From assembly GCF_004963255.1 (NCBI RefSeq), contig NZ_SUGA01000020.1, forward strand, positions 1 through 64,000: a stretch of 64,000 nucleotides of DNA. The letters run 5' to 3'. Source of the stretch: Mesorhizobium sp. (GTDB lineage: Bacteria; Pseudomonadota; Alphaproteobacteria; Rhizobiales; Rhizobiaceae). The translations under genes were made by a program, and so were the position numbers. This document shows, in pieces, positions 39,774-48,082 of the stretch (position 1 is the stretch's first letter; each line of letters opens with the position of its first letter). The notes beneath the pieces were generated by a model. That model was not told the origin of the DNA. It ran no database searches and saw only the letters and a list, made by a program, of their open reading frames with translations.

Positions 39774-42227
39774 ATGGCGGGTTTGCCGACCACGGCACGC
39801 GTGGTGATCATCGGAGGTGGCGTCGTCGGCTGCTCATCGCTCTATCACCTCTGCAAGGCGGGCTGGACCGACTGCGTGCTTCTGGAAAAGAACGAGCTGA
39901 CCTCCGGCTCGACCTGGCATGCCGCCGGCAACGTGCCGACCTTCTCCTCGTCCTGGTCGCTGATGAACATGCAGCGTTATTCGACCGAGCTTTACCGGGG
40001 GCTCGCCGAAGCGGTCGACTATCCGATGAACTACCATGTCACAGGCTCGCTCCGGCTCGCCCATACCAAAGAGCGCATGCAGGAATTCCAGCGCGCCAAG
40101 GGCATGGGTCGCTACCAGGGCATGGACATCGACGTCGTCGGCCTCGACGAGATCAAGCGCCGCTATCCCTTCATCGAGACGCATGATCTGAAGGGCGCGC
40201 TCTATGATCCGAGCGACGGCGACATCGACCCGGCGCAGCTGACCCAGGCGCTCGCCAAGGGCGCGCGCGACATGGGCGCCAAGATCATCCGCTTCTGCCC
40301 GGTCAGCGGCGTGCGCCGCGAGAACGGCGAATGGGTAGTCGCTACCCCGCAGGGCGAGATCCGCTGCGAGATCGTCATCAACGCGGCCGGCTACCGGGCC
40401 GCCGAGGTTGGAAAAATGTTCGGCCGCGAAGTGCCGATGATGGTGATGAGCCATCAATACATTTTGTTCGAGGAAATCCCCGAGCTTGCCGCCTGGACGA
40501 AGGAGCAGGGCCACAAGCTGCCGCTGCTGCGCGACGTCGACACCTCCTATTACCTGCGCCAGGAAAAGAGCGGCATGAATCTCGGCCCCTATGAGCGCAA
40601 TTGCCGCGCGCATTGGGCGACCCACAACGATCCGATGCCGGAGGATTTTTCCTTCCAGCTTTTCCCCGACGATCTGGACCGTCTCGAGCACTATCTCGCC
40701 GACGCCGTTGCCCGTGTACCGATCCTCGGCACAGCCGGCCTTTCCAAGGTGATCAACGGACCGATCCCTTATGCGCCGGACGGCAATCCCTTGATCGGAC
40801 CGATGCCCGGCGTGCCCAACGCCTTCGAGGCCTGTGTCTTCACCTTCGGCATCGCGCAGGGTGGCGGCGCCGGCAAGGTGCTGGCCGAATGGGTCACCGA
40901 GGGCCAGACCGAATGGGACATGTGGTCCTGCGATCCGCGCCGTTTCACTAGCTTTGCCTCGGCGCCCGATTATTGTGTCGCCAAAGGCATGGAGATCTAC
41001 GGCAACGAATACGCCATCCAGTTCCCGCGCCATGCCTGGCCGGAGGGGCGCAACCGCAAGCTCTCGCCGCTGCATGAGCGCATCAAGGCGCTGGGCGGCC
41101 AGTTCGACGCCTATAATGGCTGGGAGCGCGCCACCTGGTATGCTGGATCCGGCGACGACACCTCCGAAGAAGCGACGCTCACCTTCCGCCGCGACGGGCC
41201 GTGGCACCGCGCGGTGCGCGAGGAATGCCTCGCCGTGCGCGATGCCGCCGGCATCCTCGACCTGCCCGGCTTCTCACGCTTCAACCTCGAAGGTCCAGGC
41301 GCCGCCGAATGGCTGTCGCTGCAGGTCACGGGCCTGGTGCCGAAGCCCGGGCGCATCGGCCTTGTCTATTTCGCCGACGACAAGGGCCGCATCGTCACCG
41401 AGATGTCGGTCGTGCGCCACCGCGAAGACCTGATGACGCTGATCACCGCGGCTGTGGCGCAATGGCACGATTTCGAATGGCTAAAGTCGCGCATGCCGAA
41501 GGACGCAGGCTTCACGCTGACCGACCGGACCGAGGAATACTCGACCCAGATCCTCGCCGGACCGAACTCGCGCAAAATCCTGGCCGAAGTCTGCGACGCC
41601 GATCTGACCCTGCCCTGGCTGACGCATCAGGAAACGACCATTGCCGGACGCTGGGCGAAGCTGGTGCGCGTCTCCTTCGCCGGCGAGCTCGGCTGGGAAA
41701 TCCACACCAAGGTTGCCGACACGCTTGCTGTTTTCGACGCCGTCTGGGCAGCCGGCCAGAAGCACGGCCTGAAGCCCTTCGGCATGTATGCGCTGGATTC
41801 GCTGCGGCTCGAAAAAGGCTACCGCGCCTGGAAGGGCGACCTTTCCACCGACTATTCGATCCTGCAGGGCGGGCTGGAGCGCTTCGTCAAATGGGACAAG
41901 CCCGAGTTCCGCGGCAAGACGGCCTTGCTCAATGAGAAGCAGCAAGGCGTGAAGAAGCGCTTCGTCACTTTGGTCGTCGAGAACCCCGGCGACTGCGACG
42001 CGCCCTACATGTCGACGCTCTGGCATGACGGCAAGATCGTCGGCGAGACGACCTCGGGCGGCTGGGGCCACCGCGTCGGCAAGTCGATCGCGCTCGGCAT
42101 GCTGCGCACCGATCTCACCGAGCCGGGCACGGCGGTCGAAGTCGAGATCTTCGGCGATCGCTTCAAGGCCGTTGTCCAGAAAGACGAGCCGCTATGGGAT
42201 CCGAAGAATGAGAGGTTGAGGGCATGA
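39774..42227 (+). CDS. FAD-dependent DMGDH-like enzyme with GcvT domain (operon copy 1)
   Basis: An 817-residue protein of the dimethylglycine/sarcosine dehydrogenase family. RVVIIGGGVVGCSSLYHL (9-26) is the FAD motif; GSTWHAAG with H49 is the covalent-FAD histidine block. After the DAO domain come FAO_M (from about 390) and GCV_T/GCV_T_C (about 445-815, with FAGELGWEIHTK and CAPYMS-like folate-domain blocks). It oxidises an N-methylamine and passes the carbon to THF. GGAGGAG precedes ATG 39774. ATGA junction with the homocysteine methyltransferase (42224-42227). The second copy in the same operon (44301) is clearly different in sequence, suggesting successive or different substrates. Confidence 0.88.
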   Translation: MAGLPTTARVVIIGGGVVGCSSLYHLCKAGWTDCVLLEKNELTSGSTWHAAGNVPTFSSSWSLMNMQRYSTELYRGLAEAVDYPMNYHVTGSLRLAHTKERMQEFQRAKGMGRYQGMDIDVVGLDEIKRRYPFIETHDLKGALYDPSDGDIDPAQLTQALAKGARDMGAKIIRFCPVSGVRRENGEWVVATPQGEIRCEIVINAAGYRAAEVGKMFGREVPMMVMSHQYILFEEIPELAAWTKEQGHKLPLLRDVDTSYYLRQEKSGMNLGPYERNCRAHWATHNDPMPEDFSFQLFPDDLDRLEHYLADAVARVPILGTAGLSKVINGPIPYAPDGNPLIGPMPGVPNAFEACVFTFGIAQGGGAGKVLAEWVTEGQTEWDMWSCDPRRFTSFASAPDYCVAKGMEIYGNEYAIQFPRHAWPEGRNRKLSPLHERIKALGGQFDAYNGWERATWYAGSGDDTSEEATLTFRRDGPWHRAVREECLAVRDAAGILDLPGFSRFNLEGPGAAEWLSLQVTGLVPKPGRIGLVYFADDKGRIVTEMSVVRHREDLMTLITAAVAQWHDFEWLKSRMPKDAGFTLTDRTEEYSTQILAGPNSRKILAEVCDADLTLPWLTHQETTIAGRWAKLVRVSFAGELGWEIHTKVADTLAVFDAVWAAGQKHGLKPFGMYALDSLRLEKGYRAWKGDLSTDYSILQGGLERFVKWDKPEFRGKTALLNEKQQGVKKRFVTLVVENPGDCDAPYMSTLWHDGKIVGETTSGGWGHRVGKSIALGMLRTDLTEPGTAVEVEIFGDRFKAVVQKDEPLWDPKNERLRA

Positions 42228-43123
42228 CTTCCGTCATCCTCACCGATGGCGGCATGGGCCAGGAATTGGTTCGCCGCAGCAAGTCCGAGCCGACGCCGCT
42301 TTGGTCGGCCAGGGTGTTGATCGACGAGCCGGATCTGGTGCGCAACCTGCATATCGAATTCATCCAGGCGGGCGCCCGCGTCATCACCATCAACACCTAT
42401 GCGGCAACACCGGAGCGCCTGGCGCGCGAGGGCGCGGAGGACCTGTTCCGGCCTTTGCAGAAGCGCGGCATCGAACTGGCGACGCAGGCTCGCGACGAAG
42501 CCGGCGACACCGCGATCGCCGGTTGCTTGTCGCCTCTCTTCGGCAGCTACGCACCGGCTCTGACCATCTCTTTCGAAGAGACGCTCGACATCTATCGCCG
42601 CATCGTCGCCGAACAGGCGGACGGCGTTGATCTGTTTCTCTGCGAGACCATGGCCTCGGCAGAGGAGGCACGCGCGGCCGTCACCGCGGCCTCGGAAAGC
42701 GGCAAGCCTGTATGGGTGTCCTGGACGCTCTCCGACCATGGCGCACCACGCCTGCGCAGCGGCGAAACGATCGCTGCGGCTTCAGCCGCGCTCGGCGACC
42801 TGTCGGTCGCCGCTAGGCTCATCAATTGCTGTCGGCCGGAAGTGGTTACCGCCGCAATATCCGAACTGATCGCGCTTGGCGGGCCTGTCGGTGCCTACGC
42901 CAATGGCTTCACCTCGGTCGAGGCGCTGAAACATGGCGGCACGGTTGATGTGCTGCACGCCCGCCACGACCTTGACCCGCAGGCCTATGCCAACCAGGCC
43001 ATGGGCTGGGTCGATGCCGGCGCCCATATCGTCGGCGGCTGCTGCGAGGTCGGCCCCGCTCACATCGCCGCATTGCGCGACCGGCTCGAACAGGCCGGCC
43101 ATCGGATATCGGGAGTTCAGTGA
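42224..43123 (+). CDS. homocysteine S-methyltransferase family protein (zinc, BHMT/HMT type)
   Basis: A 299-residue TIM-barrel enzyme. The start ILTDGGMGQELVRR is the D-G-x-x-G loop of the family. The three zinc cysteines are present as NCC (C202, C203) and GGCCEVGP (C273, C274). Enzymes of this fold move a methyl from betaine, S-methylmethionine or another onium compound to a thiol, usually homocysteine. It is enclosed by two DMGDH-like genes and overlaps both neighbours (ATGA before; TGATG after). That placement favours a quaternary-ammonium or sulfonium methyl donor imported for catabolism. Lacking a B12 or folate domain, it would not be MetH. Confidence 0.88.
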   Translation: MTSVILTDGGMGQELVRRSKSEPTPLWSARVLIDEPDLVRNLHIEFIQAGARVITINTYAATPERLAREGAEDLFRPLQKRGIELATQARDEAGDTAIAGCLSPLFGSYAPALTISFEETLDIYRRIVAEQADGVDLFLCETMASAEEARAAVTAASESGKPVWVSWTLSDHGAPRLRSGETIAAASAALGDLSVAARLINCCRPEVVTAAISELIALGGPVGAYANGFTSVEALKHGGTVDVLHARHDLDPQAYANQAMGWVDAGAHIVGGCCEVGPAHIAALRDRLEQAGHRISGVQ

Positions 43124-44304
43124 TGCCAAGACCATCGAAGCGCATTACCGCTATCGTTCCGTCGGGCAAGGACGGCTGGGAGGTCCATTCGGCCGCCTGG
43201 GCGCGCCAGCAGGCCGGCGAGGACATCATCATGCTGTCGGTCGGCGACCACGACTTCGACACGCCCTCGGAAACGATCGAGGCCTGCGTCAACGCCGTGC
43301 GCGGCAGCAACCACCATTATACGCCGCTGCCCGGCCTGCCGCGCCTGCGCAAGGCAATGGCGGCGGCGTCCACCGCTTGCACCGGCATCGAGACGGAACC
43401 CGACGAGATCATCGCAACGCAAGGCGGCCAGGCCGCGCTTTATGCCGCCGTGCAGACCGTGCTGGATCCTGGCGACCACGCCATCGTCGTTGCGCCCTAT
43501 TACGCCACTTACCCCAACACCTTCAGCGCCGCCGGCGCGACCTTCACTGTGGTCGAGACACCGGCAGAGGACGGGTTCCAGCCCCGTGCGGACATGATCC
43601 GCGCCGCGCTGAAGCCCAACACCCGAGCCATCCTGATCAACACGCCGAACAACCCGACCGGTGCTGTCTATTCGCGCGAGCGGCTGGAAGAACTGGCCGA
43701 AATCTGCAAGGAGCACGATCTCTGGCTGCTGTCCGACGAGGTCTACTGGACGCTCGGTGGCGGCGACCACATCTCGCCGCGCTCGCTGCCCGGCATGGCC
43801 GAGCGCACGCTGGTCATCAACTCGATGTCGAAAAGCCACGGCATGACCGGATGGCGCATGGGCTGGCTGACCGGCCCGACAGAGATGATCCGGCTGCTCA
43901 CCGATCTCAACCTCGTGACGACCTACGGCCTGCCGGCCTTCATCTCGATCGCCTGCGCCGAAGCGCTCGAGAACCACTATGGCGTGAAAGAGATCGCCGA
44001 ACGCTACGCCGCGCGCCGCGCCCTGATGCTGGAGGCCATACGCGGCATGAACGACGTCACCGTGCACGGCTCGGAAGGCGGCATGTATGTCATGCTCGAT
44101 ATCTCCGCCATCGAACCCGACGACGAGAAATTCGCCTGGGGCCTGCTCGACAAGGAGAAGGTCGGCGTCATGCCGGGGTCGAGCTTCGGCGAGGCCGCCG
44201 CCGGCCACATCCGCATCAGTCTCTGCCAGCCCGAGCCCATCCTCAAGGAAGCAGCACTTCGCCTGCGCCGCTTCGCCTCCAACTACCGCCGCGAGGCCGC
44301 ATGA
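43123..44304 (+). CDS. class I/II PLP aminotransferase
   Basis: A 393-residue fold-type I enzyme. Blocks seen: HHYTPLPGLPRLRKAMA (about 65-81), AILINTPNNPTGAVYSRE (about 168-185; NNPTG) and VINSMSKSHGMTGWRMGWL (about 228-246) with the PLP Lys in SKSHG. It resembles the aspartate/aromatic and arginine:pyruvate transaminase branch. ATG 43123 shares a base with the previous stop (TGATG), with GGGAG seven bases before it. Within the operon it would deaminate the amino acid left after demethylation, or supply the amino-donor step; the exact substrate is unknown. Confidence 0.88.
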   Translation: MPRPSKRITAIVPSGKDGWEVHSAAWARQQAGEDIIMLSVGDHDFDTPSETIEACVNAVRGSNHHYTPLPGLPRLRKAMAAASTACTGIETEPDEIIATQGGQAALYAAVQTVLDPGDHAIVVAPYYATYPNTFSAAGATFTVVETPAEDGFQPRADMIRAALKPNTRAILINTPNNPTGAVYSRERLEELAEICKEHDLWLLSDEVYWTLGGGDHISPRSLPGMAERTLVINSMSKSHGMTGWRMGWLTGPTEMIRLLTDLNLVTTYGLPAFISIACAEALENHYGVKEIAERYAARRALMLEAIRGMNDVTVHGSEGGMYVMLDISAIEPDDEKFAWGLLDKEKVGVMPGSSFGEAAAGHIRISLCQPEPILKEAALRLRRFASNYRREAA

Positions 44305-46748
44305 CCAAGACTGTTCCTACAAAGGCCCGTGCCGTCATCATCGGCGGCGGCGTCTCCGGCTGCTCGGTCGCCTATCACCTGGCCAAGCTCGGCTGGACCG
44401 ACATCGTGCTCCTGGAGCGCAAGCAGCTCACGTCAGGCACCACCTGGCATGCGGCCGGCCTGATCGGCCAGCTGCGCGGCTCGCAGAACATGACGCGGCT
44501 GGCGAAATACTCGGCCGACCTCTACGTCAAGCTGGAGGCCGAGACCGATGTCGGCACCGGCATGCGCCAGGTCGGCTCGATCACCGTCGCGCTGACCGAA
44601 GAGCGCAAGCACGAGATCTATCGGCAGGCCTCGCTTGCCCGCGCCTTCGACGTCGATGTGCGCGAGATTTCGCCGCGCGAGGTCAAGGAGAAGTATCCGC
44701 ATCTCAATGTCTCGGACGTGGTCGGCGCCGTGCATCTGCCGCTCGACGGCCAGTGCGACCCGGCCAACATCGCCATGGCGCTAGCCAAGGGCGCGCGACA
44801 GCGGGGCGCGACAATCATCGAGAACGTCAAGGTCACCAAGGTTCACACGAAGAATGGTCGCGTCTCCGGGGTCTCCTGGGCGCAGCGCGAGGATCAGGGC
44901 ACGATCGAGACCGATATCGTCGTCAACTGCGCCGGCATGTGGGCGCGCGAGCTTGGCCGGCAGAACGGCGTCACTATTCCTCTGCATGCCTGCGAGCATT
45001 TCTATCTCGTCACCGAGCCGATCCCCGGCCTCTCCCGTCTTCCGGTGCTGCGCGTCCCGGACGAGTGCGCCTACTACAAGGAGGATGCCGGCAAGATGAT
45101 GCTCGGCGCCTTCGAGCCGGTCGCAAAACCCTGGGGCATGGACGGCATCCGCGAGGATTTCTGCTTCGACCAGCTGCCCGAGGACATGGACCATTTCGAG
45201 CCGATCCTCGAAATGGGCGTTAACCGCATGCCGATGCTGGGCACTGCCGGCATCCATACCTTCTTCAACGGTCCCGAGAGCTTCACGCCCGACGACCGCT
45301 ACTATCTCGGCGAGGCGCCGGAGCTTTCCGGCTATTGGATGGCGGCTGGCTACAACTCAATCGGCATCGTCTCCTCCGGCGGCGCCGGCATGGCGCTGGC
45401 GGAATGGATCAACGACGGCGAGGCGCCCTTCGATCTCTGGGAAGTCGACATCCGCCGCGCCCAGCCGTTCCAGAAGAACCGCCGCTACCTTAAGGAGCGC
45501 GTCTCCGAAACGCTCGGCCTGCTCTACGCCGACCATTTCCCTTACCGCCAGATGGCGACCTCACGCGGCGTGCGCCGCTCGCCCTTGCACGAGCATCTCA
45601 AGGCACGCGGCGCCGTCTTCGGCGAGGTGGCGGGCTGGGAGCGCGCCAACTGGTTCGCTAGGCCCGGCCAGGAGCGCGAATACCGCTATTCCTGGAAGCG
45701 GCAGAACTGGTTCGACAACCAGCGCGACGAGCATCTCGCCGTGCGCAACGGTGTCGGGCTGTTCGACATGACCTCCTTCGGCAAGATCCGCGTCGAGGGC
45801 CGCGATGCCTGCGCCTTCCTGCAGCGGCTCTGCGCCAACGAAATGGACGTGGCGCCAGGCAGGATCGTCTACACGCAGATGCTCAACCAGCGCGGCGGCA
45901 TCGAGAGCGACCTCACCGTGACGCGACTTTCGGAGACGGCCTATTTCCTGGTCGTGCCGGGCGCCACGTTGCGGCGCGACCTCGCCTGGCTGCGCAAGCA
46001 TGTCGCCAACGAGTTCGTCGTCATCACCGACGTGACTGCCGCCGAAGCGGTCATCTGCCTGATGGGGCCCGACTCGCGAAACCTGATCCAGAAGGTCAGC
46101 CCGAACGATTTCTCCAATGCGGCCAATCCGTTCGGCACCTTCCAGGAGATCGAGATCGGCATGGGGCTGGCCCGTGCTCATCGCGTCACCTATGTCGGCG
46201 AGCTTGGTTGGGAACTCTATGTCTCGACCGAGCAGGCCGCCCATGTCTTCGAGGCGATCACTGAAGCCGGCGCCGATGTCGGCCTGAAGCTCTGCGGCCT
46301 GCATACGCTGGATTCCTGCCGCATCGAAAAGGCCTTCCGCCATTTCGGCCATGACATCACCGACGAGGACAATGTGCTGGAGGCCGGCCTCGGCTTCGCG
46401 GTGAAAACGAGCAAAGCCGGCTTCATCGGCCGCGACGCGGTGCTCAGGAAGAAGGAAGCCGGCCTGTCACGCCGGCTGGTGCAGTTCCGGCTCAAGGACC
46501 CCGAGCCCCTGCTCTTCCACAACGAGGCGATCCTGCGCGATGGCCGGATTGTCGGCCCGATCACCTCAGGCAATTACGGCCACCATCTCGGCGGCGCGAT
46601 CGGGCTTGGCTATGTGCCCTGTGAGGCTGAGAGCGAGGCGGATGTGCTGGCTTCCTCCTACGAGGTGGAGATCGCAGGAGAACGCTTCGCGGCGGAGGCA
46701 TCGCTGAAGCCGATGTATGATCCGAAGGCGGAACGGGTGAAGATGTAG
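44301..46748 (+). CDS. FAD-dependent DMGDH-like enzyme with GcvT domain (operon copy 2)
   Basis: An 815-residue protein with the same layout as the 39774 product: AVIIGGGVSGCSVAYHL (FAD), GTTWHAAGL with H50, FAO_M, then GcvT (YVGELGWELYVSTEQ, CGLHTLDSCRIEKAFRHFG in pieces). Its TTWHAAGLIGQLRGS block is the standard one for dimethylglycine and sarcosine dehydrogenases. ATGA junction with the aminotransferase. The frame stays open upstream to 42933, but that part runs through two other genes and has no coding character. Last gene of the operon; a palindromic repeat follows six bases later. Confidence 0.9.
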   Translation: MTKTVPTKARAVIIGGGVSGCSVAYHLAKLGWTDIVLLERKQLTSGTTWHAAGLIGQLRGSQNMTRLAKYSADLYVKLEAETDVGTGMRQVGSITVALTEERKHEIYRQASLARAFDVDVREISPREVKEKYPHLNVSDVVGAVHLPLDGQCDPANIAMALAKGARQRGATIIENVKVTKVHTKNGRVSGVSWAQREDQGTIETDIVVNCAGMWARELGRQNGVTIPLHACEHFYLVTEPIPGLSRLPVLRVPDECAYYKEDAGKMMLGAFEPVAKPWGMDGIREDFCFDQLPEDMDHFEPILEMGVNRMPMLGTAGIHTFFNGPESFTPDDRYYLGEAPELSGYWMAAGYNSIGIVSSGGAGMALAEWINDGEAPFDLWEVDIRRAQPFQKNRRYLKERVSETLGLLYADHFPYRQMATSRGVRRSPLHEHLKARGAVFGEVAGWERANWFARPGQEREYRYSWKRQNWFDNQRDEHLAVRNGVGLFDMTSFGKIRVEGRDACAFLQRLCANEMDVAPGRIVYTQMLNQRGGIESDLTVTRLSETAYFLVVPGATLRRDLAWLRKHVANEFVVITDVTAAEAVICLMGPDSRNLIQKVSPNDFSNAANPFGTFQEIEIGMGLARAHRVTYVGELGWELYVSTEQAAHVFEAITEAGADVGLKLCGLHTLDSCRIEKAFRHFGHDITDEDNVLEAGLGFAVKTSKAGFIGRDAVLRKKEAGLSRRLVQFRLKDPEPLLFHNEAILRDGRIVGPITSGNYGHHLGGAIGLGYVPCEAESEADVLASSYEVEIAGERFAAEASLKPMYDPKAERVKM

Positions 46749-46757
46749 CGCGGCTTT

Positions 46758-46902
46758 ACCTTCTCCCCTTGTGGGAGAAGGTGGATCGGCGCGCAGCGGC
46801 GAGACGGATGAGGGGTGCTCCAGCGGAGTGAGACGCTGGCTTTCCCTGGAACACCCCTCATCCGGCCGCTACGCGGCTCCCTTCTCCACAAAGCGAGAAG
46901 GG
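46758..46902. repeat. triple-palindrome intergenic repeat
   Basis: Three inverted repeats in tandem: ACCTTCTCCC/GGGAGAAGGT (46758-46782), GGATGAGGGGTG/CACCCCTCATCC (46806-46863) and CCCTTCTC/GAGAAGGG (46879-46902). This type of element is frequent between convergent genes in rhizobial genomes as I remember them. It may work as a two-way transcription stop between the DMGDH operon and the convergent oxidoreductase operon. Confidence 0.7.
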
Positions 46903-46913
46903 AAAACCGGCCC

Positions 46914-47501
46914 TCAAAACCTCTCCAACCTCGCCCTCACCTTCCCCAAAAACGCCGTTCTGCTCTTCGGCGTCGACGAATCCATCAGATAATGCGCCAG
47001 GAAGAACGTCTTGCAGCGCGTGGCGCACAACGCCCGCATGCCGCGCAGGATCGTCTTGCGGCCCGGCTGGCCGACGACGACGCTCCACCAGGTCGGCGCG
47101 CCGCAGGTGGTGATGACGCCGACCTTGGTGACATGCCGCATCAGCGACGTGATCCGCCCCTTGCCGGCCGGCAGCTTGAAGGCGATGTCCGTCGCCCAGA
47201 CACGGTCGAACCAGCCCTTCAGCATCGCCGGCAGACCATACCACCAGGTCGGATAGATGAAGAGGATCGCTTCTGCCCACATAAGAAGATCGAAGTGCGG
47301 CTTGAGCGCCGGATCTTCCGGCGCCCGGTCATTGTAGAAGCGCCGCTCCTCGCAGCTCATCACCGGATCGAAATTCTCGGCATAGAGGTCGAGCAGCCGC
47401 ACGTCCCAGCCTCTTCGCGTCAGCACCTCGACGGCGGTGTCGCGGATCGCCGCGCAGTAGCTTTCCGGCACTGGATGGCAATAGACCACCAGCACACGCA
47501 T
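46914..47501 (-). CDS. NAD(P)H-dependent oxidoreductase, flavodoxin-like (copy A)
   Basis: A 195-residue flavodoxin-fold protein of the Flavodoxin_2/NQO family. MRVLVVYCHPVPESYCAAIRD binds FMN/FAD phosphate; FDLLMWAEAILFIYPTWWYGLPAMLKGWFDRV (in pieces, about residues 70-100) is the central family block, and TKVGVITTCGAP follows. Such enzymes transfer electrons from NAD(P)H to quinones or flavin partners. It is the last gene of a tight four-gene run (TGATG junction with copy B). Possibly supplies reduced flavin or regenerates the FAD oxidase upstream; unproven. Confidence 0.85.
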   Translation of the reverse strand: MRVLVVYCHPVPESYCAAIRDTAVEVLTRRGWDVRLLDLYAENFDPVMSCEERRFYNDRAPEDPALKPHFDLLMWAEAILFIYPTWWYGLPAMLKGWFDRVWATDIAFKLPAGKGRITSLMRHVTKVGVITTCGAPTWWSVVVGQPGRKTILRGMRALCATRCKTFFLAHYLMDSSTPKSRTAFLGKVRARLERF

Positions 47502-48082
47502 CAGAATTGATCCATGCTGGCCGCGACCTTTGCCATGAACGCGTTGCGCGTCTCGTCGGTCGAAAGGTTCATCGAATAATGCGCGAGGTAGGAGACTGGA
47601 GCGCCGGGCAGAATCGTGGCCCGCAGCATGCGCTTGACGATCTTGCGCGGCGGGTCGCCCATCAGCATGGCGCGAAAGCGGCTGCCGCCATAGGTGGTCA
47701 CGGCAGCGAGCTTGCGGATGTTGTGCAGCGTCGGCCGCACTTTGCCGTCGACCAGCTTGAACGACACGCCTGGCAGGAAGACGCGATCGAAGAAACCTTT
47801 CAGGATCGCCGGATAGCCGTAATTCCAGACCGGAAAAGACAGCACCAGCGCCTCAGCATTTTGCAACCTTTCGATGTAGCCGGCGACGGCATCGGCTGGG
47901 CCACGCGGATCGTGATAGCCAAGGCGCTCGGCACGCGTCAGCCGCGGATCGAAGTCTTCGGCATAGAGATCGCAGTCATCAATCGTGTGGCCCGCCGCGG
48001 TCAGCCGCTCGACGATCGTCCGGTGCAGGCCGGCATTGAAGCTTGTCTCCACCGGATGCGCGTAAAGCACGAGGATGTTCAT
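47501..48082 (-). CDS. NAD(P)H-dependent oxidoreductase, flavodoxin-like (copy B)
   Basis: A 193-residue paralogue of the downstream gene: MNILVLYAHPVETSFNAGLH, ALVLSFPVWNYGYPAILKGFFDRVF and KLAAVTTYGGSRF. The central W..G.PA.LKG.FDRV block is shared with copy A, while the C-termini (SLAHYSMNLSTDETRNAFM-like here) are also similar, so the pair arose by duplication and may form a heterodimer. One-base overlaps join it to both neighbours. Same family limits on function as copy A. Confidence 0.85.
   Translation of the reverse strand: MNILVLYAHPVETSFNAGLHRTIVERLTAAGHTIDDCDLYAEDFDPRLTRAERLGYHDPRGPADAVAGYIERLQNAEALVLSFPVWNYGYPAILKGFFDRVFLPGVSFKLVDGKVRPTLHNIRKLAAVTTYGGSRFRAMLMGDPPRKIVKRMLRATILPGAPVSYLAHYSMNLSTDETRNAFMAKVAASMDQF

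Noticed and set aside
39834..41207. 457-codon minus-strand frame over the 39774 gene
   Set aside because: Shadow of the DMGDH-like gene.
42224..43123. Homocysteine methyltransferase as the missing module of the corrinoid system at 1-7 kb
   Set aside because: It sits inside a separate, separately regulated operon with demethylases 35 kb away; nothing in the sequence ties it to the corrinoid genes, so this is left open rather than claimed.
42933..46748. Apparent 1271-residue fusion of an unknown N-terminal part with a DMGDH-like enzyme
   Set aside because: The first 456 codons run through the methyltransferase and aminotransferase genes in another frame; ATG 44301 with an ATGA junction is the true start.
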